A stretch of DNA of 64,000 bases from Apostichopus japonicus (Eukaryota; Echinodermata; Holothuroidea; Aspidochirotida; Stichopodidae): contig NC_092574.1 of NCBI RefSeq assembly GCF_037975245.1, forward strand, positions 20,146,213 to 20,210,212. Reading direction: 5' to 3'. Shown here piece by piece: positions 19,001-31,000 of the stretch (positions within the stretch are counted from its first letter, which is position 1; the number at the start of each line of letters is the position of its first letter). Below the pieces are notes generated by a model. The model was not told where the DNA came from and made no database searches. It worked only from the letters and a program-made list of their open reading frames with translations. Both the position numbers and the translations under genes were made by a program.

Positions 19001-22000
19001 CCAAACCTGCTTCTGATTAGGTCATTTTGACCAAAAACTGGTGTAATGCCCTTGAGGTTAACCCTTATCATGCTGACTGACATAGTAATCATTAACACTG
19101 AGCCATGGAACCAAATGCCACAAAAAAATGTCCACCATGCTTGTGCACGATCCATTTACAAATTTTAGTCCCCGAGATGATGACAATGATCAGTTTGTAT
19201 AAATGGCATAGCTAGGCTTACTTTAGGGGAGGCAGATTTAGGGGCCAAGCAAATTCTGGAAATCATATAGAAATTTATTTTAAAATTGACGTCCCCAGAT
19301 GGCTACCAAGCTTTTGTGTGTCTTCATCTTTTATAGCTGGTTTTCATATGATTATTTTACAGGAAATACAGACACAGAGCATACAGACAACTTGCACGGA
19401 TGAGCTAGCAATATTTAGGGAAGGATATTGTGTTGTTCTCCCATCCTATGCAGTAAGGAGGATTAGAGAAGCTTTACCATCTGAACAGCATGAAGGATTT
19501 AAATTATCAAGACTGTGAGAATGTGGACTGTTTATGCCAAGTCATAGTATCATTTCTGCAAAGTTTTATAGAAACAGGGTTCAGTCCTGTCTGTTTTGTG
19601 GCTGAATGGTGAACATTTTGGAATTCCAGCTTACATTTTTCTGGTTCATGGTATTAACTACATTCTTGGATGAAATTTTACATTTTCAAGTTTGGGAAGT
19701 ACATAACAGTAATAAATAATAAAAACCCAAGTTAATTTTTTGTATGTATTCTCTCTTGTAAGCAAAGCTGTCACTTCTAGTAGCCTGCCAACAAAATCTG
19801 GATGATTGAAACCTCAAATATACTAGGTTAAAATAGAAGAATAGTTTGAATAAAGTACCCTAAACCACTATGTCAATGGGATCTGGAGAGCTTAGGCTTT
19901 CATTTTAATAAAAGTGTAATGAGAATCAATCTGAAATTGTTCATTAATCCATGGAATATCAAGGTTACTTGATCATAAATGGGATAAAAGAAATCACATT
20001 TTATCCCATGTGGGGAACAAACAGCAAATTTCTGTCAATTCTTTTTGAGAAAAACAAAAAATTGGCAATATGTTTGAAACACCAAAGTTGCATACAAATA
20101 GTAAGTCAGCATGAAATTTATATTTATGAAGTCTAAGCTCTCTAGAGAGGAATACTTGTCATTGGAACTTTTTTTTTAAATATGATGTTATCATCTAGTT
20201 AGTTAGAATGGAAACCAGATGTAAGTAAAGCTTTAATGTAAACTTTTAGCAACTTCCCTAAAGGCTGGTAGCGACCTGTTAATTAACACTGCTCTGCAGC
20301 TGTGCCAAAACATCATGTGAACAGACGATTCACAGAGTCGATTGCTCCCCACTACAATGAAACAAAATTAGAAATTGGGAGGCCATCAACTACAGTACTT
20401 CAGCAAAGCTTTTGAAATCTGCTTCTGTGTTTTATTATGGCATCCTGTTCGGATGAATATAGGAGCTTGCAAATGGTGGGAGCTCTTTTCTGACAGGAAC
20501 AGGACACTCCTCTCCCAGAGTTCCACTTCTGCAGAAGTTGTTGCAAGCAGTCAAGAAGTTCCCATACATAATCTGTAGAATAGTAAAGATATGAAGAATA
20601 ATATAATAATAGTTCATAAAAACATACCATTTAGATAGAGGCATTCCAATCACTCCATTTTGGTCAATAGGCATGGCACAGTTGTCAGTCAAGTCTTTGG
20701 ATGCCCAACTAAGGCGACAGCTGAGTACACCTCAATTGGTGTGGATACATGGGTCAGGTGTAACCTGACAACTTGTGCCTGAACAATTCCAATATATTTT
20801 TTACTGATTACAACAAAAACCCTTCACCTGTTTGTGCACCTAATATTATGGATTATGTAATCTTCAGCAGGATGTGTGGTCATTGTCTCAGTAGCTTAAC
20901 CACTGATTATGTAGTAAAGTAAACATGTGGACAGAGTAACATCCTGTCCCATCCCCTTGTAATCCATGGTAAAAGAGTGTATAAGATGCTACTTTCACCA
21001 ATTGTATTCAGTAGCAGATATCCAGCCAAGTGAAGATATAATATACTCTGTTAAATCCAACTACTTGTTTGTGCCTTTATTTCTTGTTCACATACAGCTG
21101 TGACAACTCTACCAGATACAGTATGTATATGCTAATTGAAGTAAAGACTGATGGCCTCACCACACATTCCAGACTACCCCACAGTGTTGGTGTCAAAATT
21201 AATAATGATCCTCTTTCCAGAAAGTTATGGCACCAATTAATTTTCCAGACTAGTCTACTATCAATCTTGAAAATTACCTTGAAGCGTCATCTTTGTCATG
21301 TTCAGATGAGTTAACTGATGGAGTGTAGTCCGGACTACCTGGCGGTTTTTCGGTGTATCCCGATGTGGATGCCACAGCAGCAGACGGACCATCATCGCCA
21401 CTGTGAGATGGCCCTGGTTGCTTTGATGGTGTTCTTGTCTCTGTTGGTCCAGTCAGCAACTTCAATGGTGGTAGGGGGACCAGTGAACACTGGACTTCTA
21501 CATGTGTTACATTCACTGAAAATTAGAATAAACGCTTATTATACCACACACATACAGTAGGCTGCTCTTGGACAGGGGTCAGCTGCCTAGATGGTTCACT
21601 TATCTTTTCTGAAGGAGAGCATATCCTCCTGCTTTATGTGGCTGCAAAAATATGGGCCACTCACACCATGAGCATTGCAGATGACTTCAGCTTGGTTTCA
21701 TATAGTATATATAACTACAATGTAATCTCCCTTCTCTCAGTAACTATAGATGTAGCCTTTATATTTTCCTGTGAAGCCATCAGGTATAGCCTCCTCAACC
21801 ACTCTCGTCAGGCAGGCGGATATGATGGATAAAATACAATGTATATTATCCCCTAGTCAGCCTGCCCAATGTGCAGTTTTAATTGCTATTTTGCTTTCAA
21901 CGAGTACTGTTTCTAAAATTTTGGCCCCTGTACTCACTTCTGCTATAGAATACTCTATAGATGTATGAAAGTTTTCCATTCTTCCTTGTATTACCCTAGC

Positions 22001-25000
22001 TTACACTTCTGTACCACATTTTCTTCCCCCCCCCCCTCCCCATTCATCACTCTATTAAAACCTATTTATGGGGACCTTTTGGCCGTAATACTGCTGCCTC
22101 CTTTTTGTCTGGTAGCTTGCCCCCCATATACATGCCTCGATGTTTTACTGGTGGAGATTCCTTTATCCCGTTCAAAACTGACTACTTAAATCTTTAATGC
22201 CTGTCACCACCCTCCCCTCCCCCATTTCCCAACTGCTTTTTGGTAATATCAAGCACATGTCTATAAGATCATGCTACCTTTAGATGGAGATGTACATTCT
22301 GCAGAATCCTGCCTTTATTTTCACTGCAGTTGGTTGGGGAACAGCTTCTAGATTAATCTAAGTATTGAAAATTGGGAAAGAAAATAAGAAGGAAGTTATG
22401 AAAGTTCATTTAAGAAAGCAGTTTGATATGTTTGAACTACCTGTCACAAGCGTTTTCTCTTGTAACAAAAATTGCAGCCCTACCAACAAAAATGGCAAAA
22501 TATAAGGATGTCATTTACTGTGAAACATATGAGCTATGACTCTGAGTATATAGATAGGTGGGAGCACATTATAATATTGGGCAAAATGACATGTAAACAT
22601 CTTATGCTTGTTATTCTGGATTTTTCATGATGTACCACAGATAAAAGTTAATATAGCCCTAGCCTACACCTAACTTTATCGTCGCCGTACCTAATTTAGG
22701 GCCTAACTAACTGAACGAAATTATAAGAATTGGCCTACTGTAAGTTAGTAATAATACCAAGTTAGTCCTTGTTGTAGTAGGCCTAGGCCAGAAAATACAC
22801 TTACTCTTTTCCGATCCAGCTTCGCAACTACTGGTCTACTTGTTTCTATATCACCTGGAGATTTGAAGATACTTTCTCCAAATAGAGAAGGAACGGCATT
22901 GTCTTGTAGACGGCAATTCGTTCGAAGGTCCAAGCCAATCTGTACTTAGACAGCTACAGTAGGCTGGCTGAGTGCACTGGTACTAAGCTATCGCTGTGTA
23001 CAGTGTTTGACGAACACGAAACTTTCTTGTACTGTTGTGCACCCATTCTCATCTGATATTTTGTTTACTGTCCGTGACGTATTGTTTACGGCTTTGATCT
23101 CGGTTAGCATATTAGGCATATCTAGCTTTGGTAACATTGGCGGTTCCCCCCGTGACGTCATTATCTTACGGAATTAGCTTGGTTATTAACTTAATTAAAA
23201 CAGCAAAGAAACAATTGTGGAACTCCAAATTTGGAATATAGGGTTTTGATATGTAGCTTCTCAATTTGTGCAAGTTTGAAGGAAATCTGTTACGTGTCAC
23301 TTGACCTTTAAAACAGTTTACTTAAGTACTTTTGGAATCTCTAAATTCTTCTACTTTGCTCCATATTGTTTGTAGAACACTTGCAGATTATTTCTTGATG
23401 GACAGTAGGTTTAAGTTAAATTATTTATTGTAACTGATTATCACGTCTCACCACATGAAGGATCAGAGGAGCCTTGGGTGACACATAAGCCATGTAATAC
23501 TTTCAGCTCCTTGTGAGACTTAACACATCTTCATGAATAAACATGTAAACTGTGCCCTAATGCACACGATTGGCACATTTCTTTCTATACTGTACTTTCA
23601 TTGCCTGCATCAAAGCACTTGTACTGTTAGTATGAGCAGTATGTTACTATCAGGTTAGGAACTGTTCATACTGTCACTTCATGTGCTTTGAAGCATGGTA
23701 TTAGAGGACAGTACAGAGTGGTATTATTATTAGAATTAGATACAGATTAGGAACTGTTCATACTGTCAGTTCCAGTGTTTTGAAACATGATATGAGAGGA
23801 CAGTATAGAGTGGTATTAGCATTAGAATCATAGATAGGCTAGGAACTGTTCATACTGTCAGTATGAGTGCTATGAAGCATGATATGATAGGACAGTACAG
23901 GGTGGTATTAGCATTAGAATCAGACAGATTAGGAACTGTTCATACTGTCAGTTCAAGTGCTTTGAAGCATCATTTTAGAGGGCAGTAGGGAGTGGTACCT
24001 AACTAGCCTTATATATTTCTTTAAACATGAGACCTCGCATTATCATAGTTAGGTACAAATTTGGGGTTAAATCCAAAGAAAAATGCATAAATTTCCAAGA
24101 ACTAAATGAACTCATTTCCTTCGCATGTATCCGTCACAAACAAGAACATTTTTCTATGGATATTTGCGAGAGAAGGTTTGGATAACCGGTGGCGTGTGTG
24201 AGGATACTGTAGTTTCATGCATATTCAGTAGCCCCTTGACGATATCAGTGCCCCTTGTGTCATGAACTGTGGTATCAACTCTTGAGTGTTATTAATTTCA
24301 GAAATAAAAACGTAAAACTTTTTTACACTTCCAACCAATGCAGGATCGACTACTCCAAGAAACGAAGGTACGACCACCGATGGGTCTTCTCCAAGGCCAT
24401 CGAGGTATGTGAGTTCACGAGAATACACTCCCAGGGACTAATTTATCCATCGCAAAATGCCGTAAAAAAATAGTCAAATTGGTATACAAATTGCAAAGTT
24501 GTATTATTAGTATTATACTCAGGAACCATAGTCATTTATACGTGACCAGATTCAGAGCCTTCAAAACTGCTAGACAAAATTTCAAAGCTAAATTTATTCC
24601 CTGACACCTGCTGTAGAATGATGACTGGAAATGTCTTGCAAAGTATGTTGTTGTTTGTCGTAATTCCAACTTGTTTGGCATGATAATAATTGCACTTACA
24701 GCAGGAAATACGGTCTTGAAACAACTTCTAGAATGATGTTTAGGATATCAATTCAAAACAATGACAGTATCAATTGAGAGAAACATATTTTATATTTAAT
24801 ACAGAGAGGGAACTTAGGCCAAGACATTGCAGTGTCTGACTTTAAAAAACAATTTTGTGAGACAAAAACAAAATCAAAGGTATATACAGATTTTGCACAT
24901 AGAATGATGACATATTTTGTCACTGCATTGTTGTACTTAAAGATATTTACTTATGCAAACAAGACAGCTGGCTTTTGGGTGGAAGGTAGCAAAGGCCATT

Positions 25001-28000
25001 AAACAAGGTTTATAATATTCGTTTTCAAATAAAATTGAATTGGATGTGCAGAGTGAATGAGTTAAGGTCATTTGTCATATTTTGTTGCAAGACTGAGATT
25101 CTCACAGGAGTAATTAACATTCTTAATCTGATCAAACTTTAATCAAATTGTTCTCCATTATTACCTCAGTCCACATGAAATTATCTTGAGCAAGTCTGCT
25201 GGGCTAGGTATAGCAATAGCTGGTGGTACCAACAGGAGAGGAGAGGGAAGAATCACCATCACAGATATGATACCAGGTGGTGACTGCCATAAGGTAAATA
25301 AAGGCTCAAGTTACATTGACCTGCCAGTCTTGATGTTGAACTCTTTAGTTGACACAGTTTGAGTGCTTGGTTGGAGAAAATTGCCCAAAGTTTCAGTTTC
25401 TTGGCGACTTTTGAATGGAAAATGAAAAAAAAAAAATAGTTGGTGCTGCTGGGGTAGAGAATACACAGAGGGTCCAAGAGTTTTGAGTTCATTTTGCAGT
25501 TTGCTCCATGAAATCAGTGTGAGATGTCCCACTACCTTGCAATGTTTATGCTCCATCCCCCCTCCCCCCTCCCCACCCAGATTGAATCCTCTTCTACCGC
25601 ATCTAGTATTCATTTCCATGATGTGTGTGTGCACTAGAGTTTAAGCAATGAAACACAAACAGGTCTGAAATAACCAGATAGATGGAACTATTACTCCAAC
25701 ATCTTTACACCAAGAAGCTAAGAAGTAAGTATATATTGCGATATTGACTCCTAGCGGGTGATACATCAGAGTCATTTTGACTTTATCCGATCATATTTTC
25801 ATGTAGGACAGTCGTCTCTCTCAAGGAGACATCTTGCTCTCAATCAATGGAGAGTCTTTACAGGGAGTCAATCATGAGATGGCTAAAAACATCTTGACCA
25901 GGATAAGCTTGAAGTGAGTTCCAATTTCTTCTTGTTCGTTGCCATACTTGCAAAATTCATTGTATCATCTGCCCACCTACCCCAACACACCCCCTCCCCC
26001 CCCCCACCAGCTATATACTCTATCCAAATTTAACCTGTTATTTAATATTTCCACTCACTTAACTGTTACCACACAACTATTGCACCAGGAGTTTCACAAA
26101 ATCATAAATATAAATCTCAGTTTAAGCTCATATAAAGGTCATTATAAATTTATGATTGCAAATAGGTGTAAGTATTCCAATGTATAGAATAGTAAGGGAG
26201 GCAGTCCCACCTCTCTCCCACCTCTCACCAATGGTCAAATGGCTTCACAGCCCATCAGACTGTGAGTCTTATTTGTAGTGTAAACAATTTTTCAAACTTA
26301 CATAAAAAGGAATTGTTTTCCTTTGCAGCCGAGATATCAAAACTGTTGTGTTAAGATACATACCTTCAGGAAGGGGTGCAAGAAAGACACCTGTCGATGA
26401 ATCAACAGGTTCCTATGGTTACCCCACCGGTACTTCACACAGTTCCTCTGCAGGAACTGTCAACACTCCACCTTCTACTGGTAAGAGAGAGCTACCAAAC
26501 CCTCCTAGGAATTCTCAGCGAGCCTCAGATGTGAAAAGTGGCAATAATACTACTGGTGATGGTAACAGCATCTATGATCATAGTAGACACGCTGGTCAAA
26601 GTCCAGATTATCCTGGAATCAACAGAGCTTCAACTCTTCCTCCTCCACCTCCTCCTCCTGTCATCTCACAAACAATGAACAATAACATTGGAACAAGAAC
26701 TCTACCACTCCCTGGCTCCAGGGGCGGTCGACTAGACAACAACAGAGTTGAAGCCAGTAACAGGTCACCGGGTGATGGAGGAAGTTTGCTGAATGGAAGA
26801 GCAGGGCCTGTAAAGCAACCACTTCCGGGAAGAGTTTCTCCTCAAGTACAAACGCAAATGTTGCCTGCTTCCGTCTTAGGCCAACAGAATCCTGGTAGGT
26901 TGAAAAAATGTACCTAGCTAAATACAGCTGACACATTTTAACTGTGAAATATACTTCAAGTATATTAGTGGGTTTTCATCTTACAGGGCCTCCTTCAATA
27001 GCTATTAATAGCAGACAGAGATTTCTTCGAATAATAGATGCAGAATATACATGGAGTAGACCTTTGGTAAGGTGATTGTGGGAGGGTAACAAATGACATG
27101 TAGGTTTAATAAGACAATGGTGTCCAATAAAGACTCCTTTATGTGGTTTCAAGGAAACTAGATTCAGATGGGTTACCATGCTCACTGGGCATGGAAAAGG
27201 AAACTTGTTTCCTAGGAAACACAAAATCCTTTGATCTGATATCTATGGTAAGTGAACATATGCTGTGTGCACCTACAAAATAGATACTGCAAAAAATGTA
27301 AACTTAATACTGCTTTGGTATTCATTTAAGGGAAACAGCAAGTAGGATTTTAATTTTAAGCAGTAGATTTCATAGAGCACTTGCAATTTTTTAGCAAGTG
27401 GCTTTATATAGTAAAATTCTAGGCATTTACATTTTAAAAGTAAGAAGAAGGCCTGATTCATAAATGTGTTATTCTTCAATCAACAGTTTCATCTCTCCCT
27501 CCTCACATGCAGAGGTTGGCGTTTCCAGAACCCGCTTTGCATTCGACACCTCAGAATGCCTCCGGAGGTAATGTTTGGTATTTCCATTATATAGCAGTAG
27601 TTATACCCCGCATGAAAAGTCATGTGGGTTCGGATGTGCCAGAAAGGGTACTGTTTATAAGTACATTTTGTTGTAATCATTTCTAAGTTATTAATTTATA
27701 TGTGGTCCAAAGATACTGACTCGATCAAGGTTTGACTAAACTGCAATGGTTATAACTCTCTGACAGTCTTGCTATGATATGAACCTTCATATCTTTGGAG
27801 CCCAAAATTGAAGGCTAAGCAAAATGATAGAAATGTTGGCCTCTTTGTCGCTGTGTAATTATTAATTTTTAATGATCATTTTTTTTTATTGATTATCAAT
27901 GTTTAATTCCCTCAGTGCCATCCCTGCCAACCTACCAACAACTTGACTTTTTGAGACCCACGTTGCATTCTACTCCTCAGAATTTTGCTCAGAATGGTAA

Positions 28001-31000
28001 GCACCATTGTAAGCCTTAACATATAATATAACACAGAGATTTCATCGCAAAACAAACAGTTTGAAATTCCCATCATCTCGTGCTTTAACTGTGTTTATAT
28101 TTTCTTCCAAGATATTTATCACATTACCACATTGTTTTTTCTCTCTATATGTTTTCACATTGCTTGCCACTGAAGTCATATCCACACTGTCAATGAGATA
28201 ATTTGCCCTCAGCTGTTGATTTAGTAGACTGTTTGATTTCTCCTCTGGTCGCAGGTACGCAGGGCTATCTTCCTCCACCACAGTCCTTTCTCTCGCCGGT
28301 GTTTTCAGAACACCATCATCATCATCCCGAACGTCCTCCCGAATTTGACCCGCACTCATCCTTGTCCTCCTTCTCGGCTGCTCATTCACCTCAACCTCGG
28401 CGACTTTCCATCGACCCTAGCCTGAAGTTGAAAGTGGAGAAGTTACAAGTGGTGAGCTACGAATGGAACATTTTTGCATGTGAAGTTCCCAAGTAGCGGC
28501 TTAATTACATCCTTAGATGCCACGAGATGGTTTACCTCGAAAAAATGTAGCAAATGTTTCACATTTCTAAGACTCAACAAGACTTTATACTCCAGTTAAA
28601 ATCAGGGCAACTCAGAAACAGTCTGGTGTACTATTTTAAGCTGTTTAAACTCACACTAATTTTATACTCAAGATTAAAATACAGAAGCAAAAGAAGACGT
28701 ACAAAGGCACGACGTCTGAACTTTGTGAATCCAGAACTTTTGATGATAGATGACATATGATAGCTTATATATTCCATAAATATCAGCATTTATATGTGTC
28801 ATGTCACAGAAGTTCCATACAGTCCAACAAATTGCTGTTGCTTTTCTTTAGAAATGAAAAGGTTTTGTAATTTTCGAAGTTTGACAATTACATTGAGACT
28901 TATGTTTTATTTGTGGCCAGGAATGATCAGGTCACTTTGTGAGAACTTAACCCTGAATACAGCCCCCACCCCCAATTGCATTTGGAGGGTGGGGGAACAA
29001 ACACTCAGACACCAGCACAGGTACCAGTAATCTATCACTTACACATTCTAAGTCATTTAACTCAAATTTCATAAACATTTCTATGACAATAAAATACAAG
29101 ATCAGGTATGATCAGTGTGGAGACTTGGGAAGGCGGAGAACAAAAACAAGACAAACAAGATAGTGTGATATGTTCAAACTGACCTCTCACAGACAGTATA
29201 CATATTTAGGGGTCAACTGATTATACAATCAAATGTGTGCCAGTGGTGGCGACATACAAGATTAACACGTTAACAATGTGAGTGCTTCACAACAAGACTT
29301 CACAACAACCAGGGGCCTTCAATTGCTTTCAAAACAACAGGACAAAAACACACACAGATATTCACACAAACAAATGCGATTTAAAGATCAGCTTTATTGG
29401 CTCCAAATATAGCACGCTATAGCTAGGAAAGTTTCTTGATTATGTAATCGACCTGCCACAGTCGTAAATCGACCTCTGGCTGTACAATTAGCCTGCATAG
29501 CTTATTAACACCATTAGGCTCTTTGTGTAAACACTGTGTGGAAATATGTTCATGTCTAGAGTTTAGTTAAGCATACAGCGTTCACACAAAGACCCTCATA
29601 CAAGAAAAAATAAGTGGCAGGCGTTGCAGACTAATCGGTAAAAAGAGACCTTCAAGGTTTTCAGTACCATGCATTTTTGAAGATACCATGCATGGTTAAG
29701 TTTGAACAGGTCACTTCAATTTCAAGTGAACCCTAATTACAACTCTTTTTAGCATTCAAAAAGAAGAAAGGAAAAAATCATAACAATACGTTTTCTAATA
29801 TAACATTCATGAACTCAGTAACAGAAAAGCTTTATGGCATAGAGCTGACCCAAGAGTTGGAAAAACTTTGGTGAATTTCTTGCAAACCATGTTTGGGTAG
29901 TACCACCGAGTTTTCCCTCTATTGATCGCGAAGGTGGACAACAGAGCACTTTGGTGCATAAGTGTACTTAATTTACGTTGAAAAAGAAAGAAATTTCTAA
30001 CACTCCGCTGACAATTTTGGTTTTGATGTAATACCGCTGGCTGTTTTCACTTTTTTATATTTTTACATGCTATATCTTATTTCCTTTGTTTTGTTAAGTT
30101 TTTTGTTCAAGTTTACTTTGAATTTGTTGACTGTTACTATGCATTGGTTTCCAAGGAAACGAGATTTGGAAGATTTGCATGGTTTTTCAAACCTGGCTGA
30201 ATCAACGAGTTTCTTTCTACATTATAAAATATTATATATTGTTTGTTTTTCTCTGCACTATTGTCCTCCTTCAACTATTTCAACCCATATTTTGCTAAGG
30301 ATAAGGAAGTACTAGGAAAGGTCCAGAGGAGGGCTACTAGGATGATTAGTTCCTTAAAGAGTGTTCCTTATTATAGGAGGTTACAACTGTTGAATCTCAC
30401 CACACTGGAGCTTAAAAGGTCACGTGGGGACTTGATTCAGGTTTTCAAGATTGTGTATGGTTTTGACAATTTATTCTTTACCGACTTTTCATGTTTGCTA
30501 ATAATAGTTGTACCAGAGGTCATTGTCTTAAACTCCAAAAGACACAAAGTAGGATTAATATTAGGCATAACTTTTTTTCTAATAGGATTGTGAATGAGTG
30601 GAACGGTTTGCCTGAGAAAGTTGTACTTGCAAGTAGTGTCAATGGGTTTAAGAATGGACAAACACTTTAAGCATTGAAAGCGGGTCTGAGTGTATGTGCC
30701 TTCAGTTTTTTTTCTCTCCTATATGGTACTTGATAGGGACTTGAGTGTCCCTCCTTTCTACTAAACTATACTAAACTAAACTACCTAGGAATCAATTCCA
30801 ATGATAGCATTTCGTACTCTTATCTTGTAATTTCACACTTTTTATCGTGCAGGCTCTGGAGTATCTTGGCCTGCAGTTAAATGACGAACAAAAGCAACAC
30901 CTGAGGAATCATTTGAACGTTGATAGTGATGGCATGGTACAGTATGGAGGTATGCTCGTTAGTCACTTGAATTTTGGCTGATATGTTACTATAGCAACTA

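Larger units (their letters stand above)
17132..23307. mobile_element. Kolobok-like DNA transposon, 6.2 kb, TTAA target duplication
   Basis: Left end AGGTCAAGCGACACGTAA (17132-17149) matches the inverted right end (23290-23307) at 17 of 18 positions. TTAA flanks both sides (17128-17131 and 23308-23311). Subterminal GTGACGTCACGGGG-type blocks near 17273 and 23149 are also inverted relative to each other. Inside are a broken P2X7-like gene on the + strand and a THAP-domain remnant on the minus strand. TTAA targets plus a THAP protein are the Kolobok hallmark; piggyBac also uses TTAA but lacks THAP. No intact transposase core was recognised, so the copy looks dead. It lies wholly within STXBP4 intron 5. 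Confidence 0.85.

Noticed and set aside
24255-24473. Frame reading YSKKRRYDHRWVFSKAIE over exon 6
   Set aside because: Splice phases of exons 5 and 7 require the other frame, which reads as a Ser/Thr linker.
26987-27066. Candidate STXBP4 exon after exon 9 (acceptor CTTACAG, reads GPPSIAINSRQRF)
   Set aside because: Its length breaks the phase needed by exon 10, and the frame stops soon after. Exon 9 joins exon 10 directly in phase. It might be a rare alternative end.
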